The notes beneath the pieces were generated by a model. It saw only the letters and a program-made list of their open reading frames with translations. It made no database searches and had not been told where the DNA came from. From positions 1 through 64,000 of the forward strand of contig CABZPR010000005.1 of assembly GCA_902527545.1 (NCBI GenBank): DNA of 64,000 bases. The letters are read 5' to 3'. Positions 40,194-47,736 of the stretch are shown one piece after another. The first letter of the stretch is position 1. Every line of letters begins with the position of its first letter. Origin of the DNA: an uncultured Alphaproteobacteria bacterium. GTDB taxonomy: Bacteria; Pseudomonadota; Alphaproteobacteria; HIMB59. Both the position numbers and the translations under genes were made by a program.

Positions 40194-40222
40194 TTGACTT
40201 ATTAATAGTGTTATATTATTAC
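40194..40222 (+). promoter_or_regulatory. Probable znuA promoter overlapping the Zur site
   Basis: TTGACT (40194-40199) and TATTAC (40217-40222) are spaced 17 bp and the -10 falls within the palindrome at 40209-40240. A bound Zur dimer would therefore cover the -10 region, the usual way of repression. Inferred from position and sequence only. Confidence 0.45.
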
Positions 40223-40240
40223 ATATGTAATAGTATAACA
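40209..40240. promoter_or_regulatory. Zur operator candidate (32-bp near-perfect palindrome)
   Basis: The left arm TGTTATATTATTACAT and right arm ATGTAATAGTATAACA are reverse complements except at one position pair. It lies between divergent znuC (23 bp away) and znuA (19 bp to ATG). The pattern TGTTATA...TATAACA with an inner TATTACATATGTAATA resembles Zur boxes of Gram-negative bacteria (GTTATAnnATAAC type). Location, symmetry and the presence of a zur gene in the same operon all point to zinc-dependent control. Confidence 0.8.
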
Positions 40241-40258
40241 TTAGAGGTGGTAATTAAT

Positions 40259-41539
40259 ATGAATTTTTTCAAAAGATCAATATTTTTCGGACTTTCTTTT
40301 TTATTTTTAAGTTTTAATTCTCATGCAGATGTGAAAACGGACATTAAAGTAGTCACTACAATAAAGCCTTTGCATTCATTGATATCAAGAATTATGGAAA
40401 CAAGAGGAGAACCTCAATTAATTATTGAAGGTACAAATAATCCTCACACATTTGTTTTTAAACCATCTCATGCAAAAATGATTGAAGAAGCTGATATTAT
40501 TTTTTGGATTGGCGAGGATTTAGAGGCTTTTATGGAAAAACCTTTAGACTCACTTGCTGAGAAAGCACAAGTTATTTCATTTATGGAGCTATCATCTATA
40601 GAAAAATTAAAATTTAGAGAAAAAAATATTTTTGATGATCATGATGGCCATGAAGATGAACATGAAGGCCATGAGGATGAGGATGATCATGGTCACAAGG
40701 ACGACGATCACGATGATGATCATGATGGCCATGAAGATGAACATGAAGGCCATGAGGATGAGGATGATCATGGTCACAAGGACGACGATCACGATGATGA
40801 TCATGATGGCCATGAAGATGAACATGAAGGCCATGAGGATGAGGATGATCATGGTCACAAGGACGACGATCACGATGATGATCATGATGGCCATGAAGAT
40901 GAACATGAAGGCCATGAGGATGAGGATGATCATGGTCACAAGGACGACGATCACGATGATGATCATGATGGCCATGAAGATGAACATGAAGGTCACGATG
41001 ACGATCACAAGGACGCACATGCGCATGCACACGGTGAGTTTGATCCACACATTTGGCTAGACCCAGAAAATGCTAAAGAAATGGTTAAAATTATCCGAGA
41101 CGAATTAATTAAAATAGATCCAGATGGTCAAAGACAATATTCAGTTAATACTGCAGGGGCAACATTGGAACTAGATAATTTAATCAATAGTGTAGAAAAA
41201 GAATTATCAAAAGATATTAGCTATATTGTATTTCACGATGCTTACCAATATTTTGAGAATAGATTTGGAGTAATTCCTGCTGGAGCATTGACTTTAAATC
41301 CAGATGTTTTACCAGGAGCTAAACAAATAGCAGATATACAAGATGTTATAAATGACAAAGGTATTAAATGTATTTTTTCTGAACCTCAATATAATCCAAA
41401 AATAATTGAAACTATCGGGAATGATATGAAAATTTCTACTGGTGTAATGGATCCTTTGGGAGCTTATATAGATGCTGGACCTTCAATGTATAGTGATCTA
41501 ATTAATGGAATTGCAAATTCAATTAAAGATTGTCACTAA
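40259..41539 (+). CDS. znuA: Zinc ABC transporter substrate-binding protein ZnuA
   Basis: Periplasmic zinc-binding lipocalin-free cluster A-I protein, 426 aa from ATG 40259, which follows an AGAGGTGG site. A signal peptide (about residues 1-23, ending NSHA) is followed by the N-lobe with first ligand His in NNPHTFVFKPSHAKMI. A very long Asp/His/Glu/Gly-rich loop comes next (about residues 124-260), then DPHIWLDPENAKEM, VFHDAYQYF and FSEPQYNPKIIE of the C-lobe. Zinc ZnuAs have such loops but usually of about 20-40 residues; here it is about 135, made by tandem 27-residue units. A longer frame upstream (from 40208) crosses the operator and is not likely translated. Confidence 0.93.
   Translation: MNFFKRSIFFGLSFLFLSFNSHADVKTDIKVVTTIKPLHSLISRIMETRGEPQLIIEGTNNPHTFVFKPSHAKMIEEADIIFWIGEDLEAFMEKPLDSLAEKAQVISFMELSSIEKLKFREKNIFDDHDGHEDEHEGHEDEDDHGHKDDDHDDDHDGHEDEHEGHEDEDDHGHKDDDHDDDHDGHEDEHEGHEDEDDHGHKDDDHDDDHDGHEDEHEGHEDEDDHGHKDDDHDDDHDGHEDEHEGHDDDHKDAHAHAHGEFDPHIWLDPENAKEMVKIIRDELIKIDPDGQRQYSVNTAGATLELDNLINSVEKELSKDISYIVFHDAYQYFENRFGVIPAGALTLNPDVLPGAKQIADIQDVINDKGIKCIFSEPQYNPKIIETIGNDMKISTGVMDPLGAYIDAGPSMYSDLINGIANSIKDCH
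40634..40992 (+). repeat. 81-bp tandem repeat in znuA (4 identical copies plus partial fifth)
   Basis: Units begin at 40634, 40715, 40796 and 40877 and are identical base for base; a fifth matches for 35 bases from 40958 before diverging. Each encodes 27 residues with pattern DDHDGHEDEHEGHEDEDDHG followed by HKDDDHD. Because the unit length is a multiple of three, frame is kept and several other frames stay open too, producing long spurious ORFs on both strands. Confidence 0.95.
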
Positions 41540-41622
41540 TAAAATTTGAAATAAGTTTCAGAAAATTGAAATATTCATAGAAACTTAAAGGCTAAAAAAA
41601 AACTAATTTACATGTCTTTCTT

Positions 41623-41643
41623 ATAGGCATTTTATATGCCTAT
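41623..41643. promoter_or_regulatory. 8-bp inverted repeat overlapping a small ORF start
   Basis: Arms ATAGGCAT (41623-41630) and ATGCCTAT (41636-41643) with a 5-nt spacer TTTAT. The right arm contains the ATG of the 54-codon ORF. It could be an operator or an RNA hairpin covering the start codon. Its surroundings are far more AT-rich than the arms. Confidence 0.4.
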
Positions 41644-41800
41644 GAGAAAAATTAAAAATAAAGTTTGTAATCTTAGAATAAAAAGACTTGTCGAGAAAAA
41701 ATATTATCCAATATCATTTATTGATAGAGTAAATGTTATTTATCAATTGAACTCTCAAAAAAAAAATAAAGTGAATGTCACTAACATGAGTAAGCCTTGA
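41636..41800 (+). CDS. Possible small basic protein (54 aa)
   Basis: Starts MPMRKIKNKVCNLRIKRLVE and ends VNVTNMSKP, strongly basic in its first half, without a hydrophobic segment. There is no evident Shine-Dalgarno sequence, and the start lies in an inverted repeat. Nothing resembles a known family. It may be a small gene or merely an open stretch in AT-rich DNA; the absence of other genes in this 378-bp gap is the main reason to list it. Confidence 0.3.
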   Translation: MPMRKIKNKVCNLRIKRLVEKKYYPISFIDRVNVIYQLNSQKKNKVNVTNMSKP

Positions 41801-41917
41801 TACAGCTAACTAAACAAAGTTATTTAAAACTCATTTCAATCTAATAGTGCTATTTTGTCTTTAATTTTTATCCTGAAAGTATTGATAAATAATGAAATTT
41901 AACATAGTTTAACTCTG

Positions 41918-42334
41918 ATGAACTTATCAAACGCTTGTAAAAAAGACATTGATGTGGTCTTAGAAAATTGTGGCTGGAGACAGACCAAACAGAGAGTGGT
42001 GCTTTTAAAGTCAATTTTTGATGGAAATCATAAACATTTTTCTATTAATCAAATTAATGAAATTTTAAAAGACAATAGAAGTTATTTTTCTCTGACTACT
42101 CTTTATGAAAATCTAAATACCCTTGTTGATAAAGGATATTTAAAACAAATCGTTGTTGATAAACAATCATTTTACGACACTAATACTACCGATCACATAC
42201 ATGTTTATAATCAAGAAGAAAACCGAATCTATGATTATGACGATTGCAAAGAGCTTCACAAAGATCTTCCTATACCAGCTTGCTTATCACTTCTTGAAGA
42301 ATATTCACTAGTTATAAATTTAAAAAAAAAGTAA
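41918..42334 (+). CDS. irr: Irr-like Fur-family iron regulator
   Basis: Fur-family protein, 138 aa. The winged helix (GWRQTKQRVVLLKSIFDGNHKHFSINQINEIL ... LTTLYENLNTLVDKGYLKQI) precedes a block FYDTNTTDHIHVYNQEENRI that closely parallels the alphaproteobacterial Irr segment YFDTNTSDHHHFF.E..N. The heme/metal-binding HHH of Irr is here H-I-H, so one His is missing. It lacks Fur's CxxC zinc sites. Irr controls iron and heme genes; a periplasmic iron-binding protein gene follows 105 bp downstream, fitting that role. Confidence 0.8.
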   Translation: MNLSNACKKDIDVVLENCGWRQTKQRVVLLKSIFDGNHKHFSINQINEILKDNRSYFSLTTLYENLNTLVDKGYLKQIVVDKQSFYDTNTTDHIHVYNQEENRIYDYDDCKELHKDLPIPACLSLLEEYSLVINLKKK

Positions 42335-42439
42335 ATTTTTAATCTGTAGTTCATTTCAGAAATAGTTTTTTTTTATTCATTTGTAACATTCATTTTTTTT
42401 TGTATTTAGATTTTTTCAATTTGAGATTAGTAATATGAT

Positions 42440-43441
42440 ATGAAAAATTTAATTTCTTTTTTAATAAAGATTTTAGTAATTAATTTCTTTATTGGTTTTA
42501 GTGGTGCACATGCGGATGATTTATTAAAAATTTACTCAGAAAGACAACCAATGTTAATTGAACCTCTTTTAAATGAATTTGAGAGTCAAACTGGTATTTA
42601 TGTTGAATGGATATATTCCAAGAAAGGCTTAGTTCAAAAAATTATTTTAGAAAAAGATAAGCCTGTAGCTGACGTATTCTTAGCATCAGATATATCAAGA
42701 TTAATTGATGTAGCTGAAGCAGGAGCCTCAATTAAAATTAATAATTCTTCTGCTGTGCCCTCTCATCTCCAAAGTGATAACTGGATAGGCCTTACTCAAA
42801 GAGCAAGGATTATATACGTGAATAAAGATTTAGGTCTTAATGATATTACTTATGAGGATTTAGTATCTGAAAAATATAAAGGAAGAATATGTACAAGATC
42901 TGGTTTTCACCCATATAATGTTTCATTGTTTGCATCTTTGATGGCTCATCATGGTGAGGAGTGGTTAGAGAATTATTTGATTAATTTAAAAGCAAATTTA
43001 GCTAGAAAACCTCAGGGTAACGACAGAGACCAAGTCAAAGCAATATATGCAGGGGTTTGTGATCTAAGTATCGGCAACCATTATTATTATTTCAAGATGC
43101 TCAATAATGAAGAACAAAAGATATGGCTAGAGAAAGCAACAATTGTTTTTCCTAACCAAAAGGATAGAGGAACTCATGTTAATATTTCTGGTATAGCTTT
43201 ACTTAAAGAAAGTTCTAGAGAAAAATCTGAAAAACTTTTGGATTTCTTAGTTAGTCAAAAAGCTCAGGCCATATACGCAAATGACAATAATGAATTTCCT
43301 GTTTCACCCGATGTACCTTTATCAGATGGTGTGAATGAATTAGCAGGAGGTGCTAAGTTTGACAATATTGATTTATTAAAAATAGCTGAAAATCGAAAAG
43401 CTGTTATTAATATTTTAAATAAAATAAATTACGACGAGTAG
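42440..43441 (+). CDS. Iron(III) ABC transporter substrate-binding protein (FbpA/FutA type)
   Basis: Periplasmic iron-binding protein, 333 aa. A signal peptide ends near SGAHA-DD, followed by LLKIYSERQPMLIEPLLNEFESQTGIYVEWIYSKKG, typical of FbpA/FutA. The ferric-ion ligands include the tyrosine cluster in GNHYYYFKML. No permease or ATPase gene is adjacent, so the rest of the transporter lies elsewhere or is absent. The upstream gene is the Irr-like regulator. A strong hairpin terminator follows. Confidence 0.87.
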   Translation: MKNLISFLIKILVINFFIGFSGAHADDLLKIYSERQPMLIEPLLNEFESQTGIYVEWIYSKKGLVQKIILEKDKPVADVFLASDISRLIDVAEAGASIKINNSSAVPSHLQSDNWIGLTQRARIIYVNKDLGLNDITYEDLVSEKYKGRICTRSGFHPYNVSLFASLMAHHGEEWLENYLINLKANLARKPQGNDRDQVKAIYAGVCDLSIGNHYYYFKMLNNEEQKIWLEKATIVFPNQKDRGTHVNISGIALLKESSREKSEKLLDFLVSQKAQAIYANDNNEFPVSPDVPLSDGVNELAGGAKFDNIDLLKIAENRKAVINILNKINYDE

Positions 43442-43485
43442 TAGATTTTTTATATTTCAAAGGTTGGTCGCTTCAAATAGGCCCG

Positions 43486-43514
43486 ATGCACCCCATTGGT
43501 TAGGGTGCATTTTT
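43486..43514 (+). terminator. Rho-independent terminator after the iron-binding protein gene
   Basis: An 8-bp GC-containing stem ATGCACCC (43486-43493) and GGGTGCAT (43503-43510) with a 9-nt loop, followed by a short T run. It stands about 45 bp after the stop codon. The stem is unusually GC-rich for this DNA, supporting function. Confidence 0.75.
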
Positions 43515-43583
43515 CATAAATGAATGTGAAATTGTAGCAATCGCTTCAGTTGAATAAATAATCTTTATAACTAAAATTTGCTT

Positions 43584-44789
43584 ATGAATAATTCTGAAAT
43601 ACTCAGTGTTTTATTAAATTCTGATAAAGAATTAATAATTTATAGAAACTCAGATAAAAATAATTTCGAAATATATACGGATTTTGCTGAAAAAGTTAAT
43701 TTAAATATAGGTAATTTAGATAAGTTTTTAAATAAATTAGAGCGATTTAAATCAAATAAACCCTATGATTGTTATGTTGGCTTCTTCGGTTATGAATTAC
43801 TTTGTAAGAATATTAATTTAAAAGTAAACAAAGATAATTCATCTTTTCCTGAGGGAGTTTTTTTTCGACCACAAACTAAAATAATCTTAGATAAACAAGT
43901 TAAAATTGTAACCAAATCTAAATCAAAATTACTAAAAGACCTTAAAGCTTTAAATAAAACTACTTTTTCACATAGCAATAAAATATCTGTAAGTCCAAAC
44001 GTCCAAGTATATGAAAAAATCTTTAATAAATTTAAAAAAAATATAAGGGCTGGTGAAACCTATCAAATAAAAATTGCTCAAAAATATTCGAACAAAAAAG
44101 ATTTAGATGTAGTGAATTTATTTTTCAATTTGATGAAGAAAAATCTTAGTCCAGAGTCTTTTTGTATTAGAACAAATGATTTTAATATAATTAGTTGCTC
44201 TCCTGAAAACCTTTTTAAGGTAAAAGGAAAAAAAATAATCACCTCCCCAATAGCAGGAACAGTAAGTAGAGATAAGGTAAAATCAACAAAAGAGGCTAGA
44301 AAGTTTTTTGAAAATAATCAAAAAGAGGACAAAGAACATAATATGATTGTTGACTTAGAAAGAAATGATTTAAGTCGTATAACTAAGGCAAACACTGTCA
44401 AAATTCAAAATTTAAAATTTGTTCAAAAATACCAATATATTTTCCACAATGTCTCTGAAATTTCAGGAACACTTCTTGATAATGTAAGGTTATCTGCAGT
44501 GATTAAGGCGATGATGCCCGGTGGCTCAGTTATAGGTTGTCCAAAAATTAATACTTTAAAATTACTCAATAAAGAGGAGAAAGAACCAAGAAGAATTTAT
44601 ACTGGTTCTTTTGGTTACTATCGCTCTAAACAGGATATGAGTTTTAACATAATAATTAGATCTATTTTAAATTTTCAAAAAAATAATGAGGTATTTGCTG
44701 CTAGTGGCGTGATTTTAGATAGTACTGCAAAAAATGAATACCATGAAAATTACTTAAAAGCTAAATCGTTATTGGATTTATTAAAATGA
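43584..44789 (+). CDS. pabB: Chorismate-using synthase component I (PabB/TrpE family)
   Basis: Chorismate-binding enzyme, 401 aa. The family core is visible: FKKNIRAGETYQIKIAQKYS, FNIISCSPENLFKVKGKKI, SPIAGTVSRD, EDKEHNMIVDLERNDLSRI, and MPGGSVIGCPKINTLKLL. It starts a folate operon (pabA, pabC-like, folP, folB, folK), so aminodeoxychorismate synthase is the likely role. However, it has PIAGT, the anthranilate-synthase form; PabB enzymes usually have PIKGT with a catalytic Lys. ATG 43584 is chosen over TTG 43578. It overlaps pabA by 4 bp. Confidence 0.82.
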   Translation: MNNSEILSVLLNSDKELIIYRNSDKNNFEIYTDFAEKVNLNIGNLDKFLNKLERFKSNKPYDCYVGFFGYELLCKNINLKVNKDNSSFPEGVFFRPQTKIILDKQVKIVTKSKSKLLKDLKALNKTTFSHSNKISVSPNVQVYEKIFNKFKKNIRAGETYQIKIAQKYSNKKDLDVVNLFFNLMKKNLSPESFCIRTNDFNIISCSPENLFKVKGKKIITSPIAGTVSRDKVKSTKEARKFFENNQKEDKEHNMIVDLERNDLSRITKANTVKIQNLKFVQKYQYIFHNVSEISGTLLDNVRLSAVIKAMMPGGSVIGCPKINTLKLLNKEEKEPRRIYTGSFGYYRSKQDMSFNIIIRSILNFQKNNEVFAASGVILDSTAKNEYHENYLKAKSLLDLLK

Positions 44790-45352
44790 ACTTACTTTTA
44801 ATTGACCACGAAGACTCCTTTACTTATAACCTGGCACATTTGTTATCAGGATTTGGTAATTTAGAAGTAAAAAATTTTTATGACATTAAAGAAAAATCTA
44901 TAAAAAAATCTGACATCATTATTTTTTCTCCAGGACCAGGGAAGCCCTCAGATTACCCAGTATCACTTGATATTTATAATAATTATAAATCAAAGAAAAA
45001 AATAATTGGTATTTGTCTTGGTTTTCAACTTATTGCTAATGGAGAGGGCGGAACTATTACTAAGCAAGAAAAAATATTTCATGGTTATCAGACTTATATT
45101 AGAACGAATTCAAAAAGTTTAAGATTTCCTAATAATGCTTTATATCAAGTAGGTAGATACCATTCTTTAAAACTAAAAGAGCCATTTAATTCCTCTTCAA
45201 TGCATATTACAATGAGATGTGAAGAAACTAATGTTGCAATGTGTTTGGAAAGTCATAAATATGATATTTGTGGTTTACAATTTCACCCAGACTCGTTTTT
45301 GACTCCAAATGGCAAACAATTTATTCGAAAAATCATTCAATATAAAAAATAA
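44786..45352 (+). CDS. pabA: Glutamine amidotransferase component II (PabA/TrpG)
   Basis: Class I amidotransferase supplying ammonia to the chorismate enzyme before it. It has LLIDHEDSFTYNLAHLL, FSPGPGKPSDYP, the nucleophile in IGICLGFQLIA, and the His of the triad in GLQFHPDSFLTPNG. The family has HPES at this site; here Glu is replaced by Asp, conservative but unusual. At 188 aa it is normal. PabA-type subunits can serve both folate and tryptophan pathways. It overlaps pabB by 4 bp. Confidence 0.88.
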   Translation: MNLLLIDHEDSFTYNLAHLLSGFGNLEVKNFYDIKEKSIKKSDIIIFSPGPGKPSDYPVSLDIYNNYKSKKKIIGICLGFQLIANGEGGTITKQEKIFHGYQTYIRTNSKSLRFPNNALYQVGRYHSLKLKEPFNSSSMHITMRCEETNVAMCLESHKYDICGLQFHPDSFLTPNGKQFIRKIIQYKK

Positions 45353-46088
45353 TTCATATTACTCCTCACAATTTAAGCCACTGTGGGGTCAAAAAGGTGT
45401 TTTTACATCCATACCTGTAATTGGAAAAACACCAAGGTTAATAGGTTTAAATAAATATTTGAGAACTTTTAACACAACATGTCGGGATTATAAATTTGCT
45501 ACCAAAATAGATTTAAACATTATCAGAAGTTTAGTAGGAGCGGATTTAAAGAAAATCAAAAATTTTAATCACTTATTGAGAATAGCAACTAATGGAACAA
45601 CATTATCAATTTCGTTTAGAAAGAGAACAACAACTAAAGACAGTGTCATTGGATTTATAAAAAAATACAAAAGAAGAGACTTTAAAAATAAAAACTTATT
45701 TTACAAAAAATTATTAAAATTCATGAGTGAAATAAATTACTCTGAAAATGAAATTATATTACTAAGAGACGATGAAATTACAGAAGGAGCAGTCACAAAT
45801 TTAGTTTTTGTAAAGAGAGATAAAATTTATATTCCCAAAACTGGGTATTATCATGGAAATACATTGAAGCTTATTGAAGAAATATCAAAATCGAAATTTA
45901 TTAAAAGAAAAATTTTATTAGAGGATCTAAAAGAATACAGTGAGATATTATCGATTGGCTCTGGTAGAGGTATTACCTCAATAAAAAAAATTCAAAGTGT
46001 TTTATGGAAGAGAGCGTCTACAAAATATTTTCAAAAATTAAAAAAAGATTATGAAACTATGATAAAAAGGAATTATTATGAAATTTAA
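45309..46088 (+). CDS. pabC: Aminotransferase class IV protein (4-amino-4-deoxychorismate lyase-like)
   Basis: PLP-dependent fold-type IV protein. The C-terminal half contains the family pattern SENEIILLRDDEITEGAVTNLVFVKRDKIYIP and GYYHGNTLKLIEE (compare DEALLLD..G.VTEG..SNIF...G.L.TP). The PLP-binding Lys is probably in FYKKLLKF. Position after pabA and before folP supports aminodeoxychorismate lyase. Its N-terminus is unclear: ATG 45309 overlaps pabA by 44 bp, has no Shine-Dalgarno and yields about 15 residues without family resemblance. Homology appears to begin near GVFTSIPV. Sequence is divergent. Confidence 0.72.
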   Translation: MANNLFEKSFNIKNNSYYSSQFKPLWGQKGVFTSIPVIGKTPRLIGLNKYLRTFNTTCRDYKFATKIDLNIIRSLVGADLKKIKNFNHLLRIATNGTTLSISFRKRTTTKDSVIGFIKKYKRRDFKNKNLFYKKLLKFMSEINYSENEIILLRDDEITEGAVTNLVFVKRDKIYIPKTGYYHGNTLKLIEEISKSKFIKRKILLEDLKEYSEILSIGSGRGITSIKKIQSVLWKRASTKYFQKLKKDYETMIKRNYYEI

Positions 46089-46893
46089 TCAACATTCCTT
46101 TGCTTTGAAAAAGCCTTTACTAGTAGGTATATGTAATTTTACACCTGACTCATTTAGTGATGGGGGAAAAACATTTTCACGATCTACTGCATTGAAACAT
46201 ATAAATGCAATGGTTAAAGATGGTGCACAAATTATTGATATTGGTGCTGAAAGCACTAGACCAAATAGCGAGCCAATTACATATATTGAAGAAATAAATC
46301 GTTTATCCAAAATCTTACCATATTTAAACTATAAGAAATACCTTGTCTCTGTGGACTCGTATAAAATTGAGTCCCAAGAGTATGCACTGAAAAAAGGTGC
46401 CCATATCATTAATGATATTAATGGAGGATCAGAAGAGCTATTTAAACTTATAAAGAAATATAACGCAGGACTTTTCTTAATGCACAAAAGAGGAACACCA
46501 AAGGAAATGCAAAAAAAACTTAATTCCAGAGTAAATATGGTAAGAGAATTTGATTATTTTATTAAAAAAAGATTGAAAATACTTAATAAAATGAAGATTA
46601 ATCTCAAAAAGGTATGGTTTGATCCTGGTATAGGATTTGGCAAAACACTAAATCAAAATTTACAATTAATGAAATCTTTGAAGAAATTCAGTAGTGCAAA
46701 TATCCAAGTATTATTGGGATCCTCACGAAAAAGTTGGATAAATCATATTGATACATCAAATGCTGATGAAAGGATTGGAGGATCTTTAGCTTCTGTAGCG
46801 CATGCTCTCGAACAAAATATTCATACATATAGAATTCATGATGTCAAAGAGACAAATCAAATGATAAAAGTTTTGAAAGCATTAAATAAATGA
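46078..46893 (+). CDS. folP: Dihydropteroate synthase
   Basis: Joins p-aminobenzoate to the pterin diphosphate. TIM-barrel motifs: LVGICNFTPDSFSDGG, the GAQIIDIGAESTRP segment, INDINGG, and GSSRKSWI. The length of 271 is standard. It overlaps the pabC-like gene by 11 bp and folB by 4 bp, forming one compact folate operon. The fused-form alternatives (FolB or FolK fused to FolP) are not seen; each enzyme is separate here. Confidence 0.95.
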   Translation: MKFNQHSFALKKPLLVGICNFTPDSFSDGGKTFSRSTALKHINAMVKDGAQIIDIGAESTRPNSEPITYIEEINRLSKILPYLNYKKYLVSVDSYKIESQEYALKKGAHIINDINGGSEELFKLIKKYNAGLFLMHKRGTPKEMQKKLNSRVNMVREFDYFIKKRLKILNKMKINLKKVWFDPGIGFGKTLNQNLQLMKSLKKFSSANIQVLLGSSRKSWINHIDTSNADERIGGSLASVAHALEQNIHTYRIHDVKETNQMIKVLKALNK

Positions 46894-47237
46894 AATTTTT
46901 TATCGAAATAGAAGAACTAAAAGTCGACACAATTATTGGAGTATTCGAAGAAGAAAGGTTAAAACCCCAAACTATATTAATAAGTATAAAATGTCAGTTA
47001 GATATTGATCATAATCAAGATCTTGACAATATTGAAAATGTTACAAGTTATTCAGATATCAAAAATGAAATAATTAAATTTGTTTCAGCCTCTCAATATA
47101 AAACATTGGAAAAATTAATTACAGATCTTAAAAAACAACTAGATGATAAGTTTCCAATTCAAATAGAAAAATTAGAAATAAATAAAATTGAGATTGCTAA
47201 AAAATATAATGCAAAAAAAGTTAGCGTATCGATATAA
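46890..47237 (+). CDS. folB: Dihydroneopterin aldolase
   Basis: Tunnel-fold enzyme giving the hydroxymethyl pterin used by FolK. FFIEIEELKVDTIIGVFEEERLKPQTILISI matches the family N-terminus (conserved G-x-x-x-x-E), and ENVTSYSDIKNEI with YKTLEKLITDLKKQL carries the catalytic Tyr and Glu regions. The length of 115 is normal. The folK start lies inside its final codons. Confidence 0.9.
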   Translation: MKFFIEIEELKVDTIIGVFEEERLKPQTILISIKCQLDIDHNQDLDNIENVTSYSDIKNEIIKFVSASQYKTLEKLITDLKKQLDDKFPIQIEKLEINKIEIAKKYNAKKVSVSI

Positions 47238-47736
47238 ATCATATATTGCTATCGGATCAAATGTAGGCAATTGGAGAAGTAATTTTAACAATGCATTAAA
47301 CTTAATGAATAAATTTGGTCATGTTAAAAAGGTCAGTAGGGTTTATTTCACCAAGCCCTTTGGTTTAACCTCCCAAAAATATTTTCATAATGCTGCCTTT
47401 TTATTTCTCACTAATTTATTTTTTAATGATCTATTTATAAAAATGAACGCTGTAGAAAAGCTGATTAAAAAAAATAAAATTTTAGAGAATGGGCCAAGAA
47501 GAATTGACTTAGATCTTATTCAATTCGAAAACTTGAAAGTTAAAAATCATTTAATATCAATTCCTCATTCTTCCTCACATTTAAGAGATTTTGTTATACA
47601 GCCAGTATTAGACCTCAATCCTAATTTTATTGATTTAAAAACCCAATATACTTACAAAAGACTCATAAATAATTTAGATGAACGATTTATTATTAAGAAA
47701 TCTCGTCAAACCCAAGATTATCAAGGATTTTTTTAA
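47209..47736 (+). CDS. folK: 2-amino-4-hydroxy-6-hydroxymethyldihydropteridine diphosphokinase
   Basis: Activates the pterin for FolP. It has YIAIGSNVGNWRSNFNNAL at the start, HVKKVSRVYFTKPFG, and the GPRRIDLDLIQFENL signature with two Asp ligands for magnesium, followed by IPHSSSHLRDFVIQPV (family PHPR..R.FVL.P). I start it at ATG 47209, a 29-bp overlap with folB. Its last 44 bp overlap the convergent TrpF-like gene, the longest such overlap in the window. Confidence 0.9.
   Translation: MQKKLAYRYKSYIAIGSNVGNWRSNFNNALNLMNKFGHVKKVSRVYFTKPFGLTSQKYFHNAAFLFLTNLFFNDLFIKMNAVEKLIKKNKILENGPRRIDLDLIQFENLKVKNHLISIPHSSSHLRDFVIQPVLDLNPNFIDLKTQYTYKRLINNLDERFIIKKSRQTQDYQGFF

Larger units (their letters stand above)
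41540..41917. other. Intergenic region between znuA and the irr-like gene
   Basis: This 378-bp stretch separates the zinc and iron genes. It holds an 8-bp inverted repeat (ATAGGCAT/ATGCCTAT) and a possible 54-codon ORF, listed separately. The last about 115 bp before the regulator gene are AT-rich and contain TTGATA near 41882 but no convincing paired -10. I see no RNA gene or clear terminator behind znuA. Confidence 0.5.

Noticed and set aside
40208-40258. Longer ZnuA starting at 40208
   Set aside because: It would translate the operator and add residues before a normal signal peptide; ATG 40259 has a good ribosome site.
40634-40992. Regularly spaced repeats resembling a CRISPR array
   Set aside because: The units are directly adjacent with no variable spacers, keep codon phase and lie inside znuA; no cas genes are present.
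40607-41060. Long open frames of 142-147 codons on both strands across the znuA repeat
   Set aside because: They result from an 81-bp unit, a multiple of three, free of stops in several frames. Their composition is highly repetitive, they lack ribosome sites, and the ZnuA frame explains the region.
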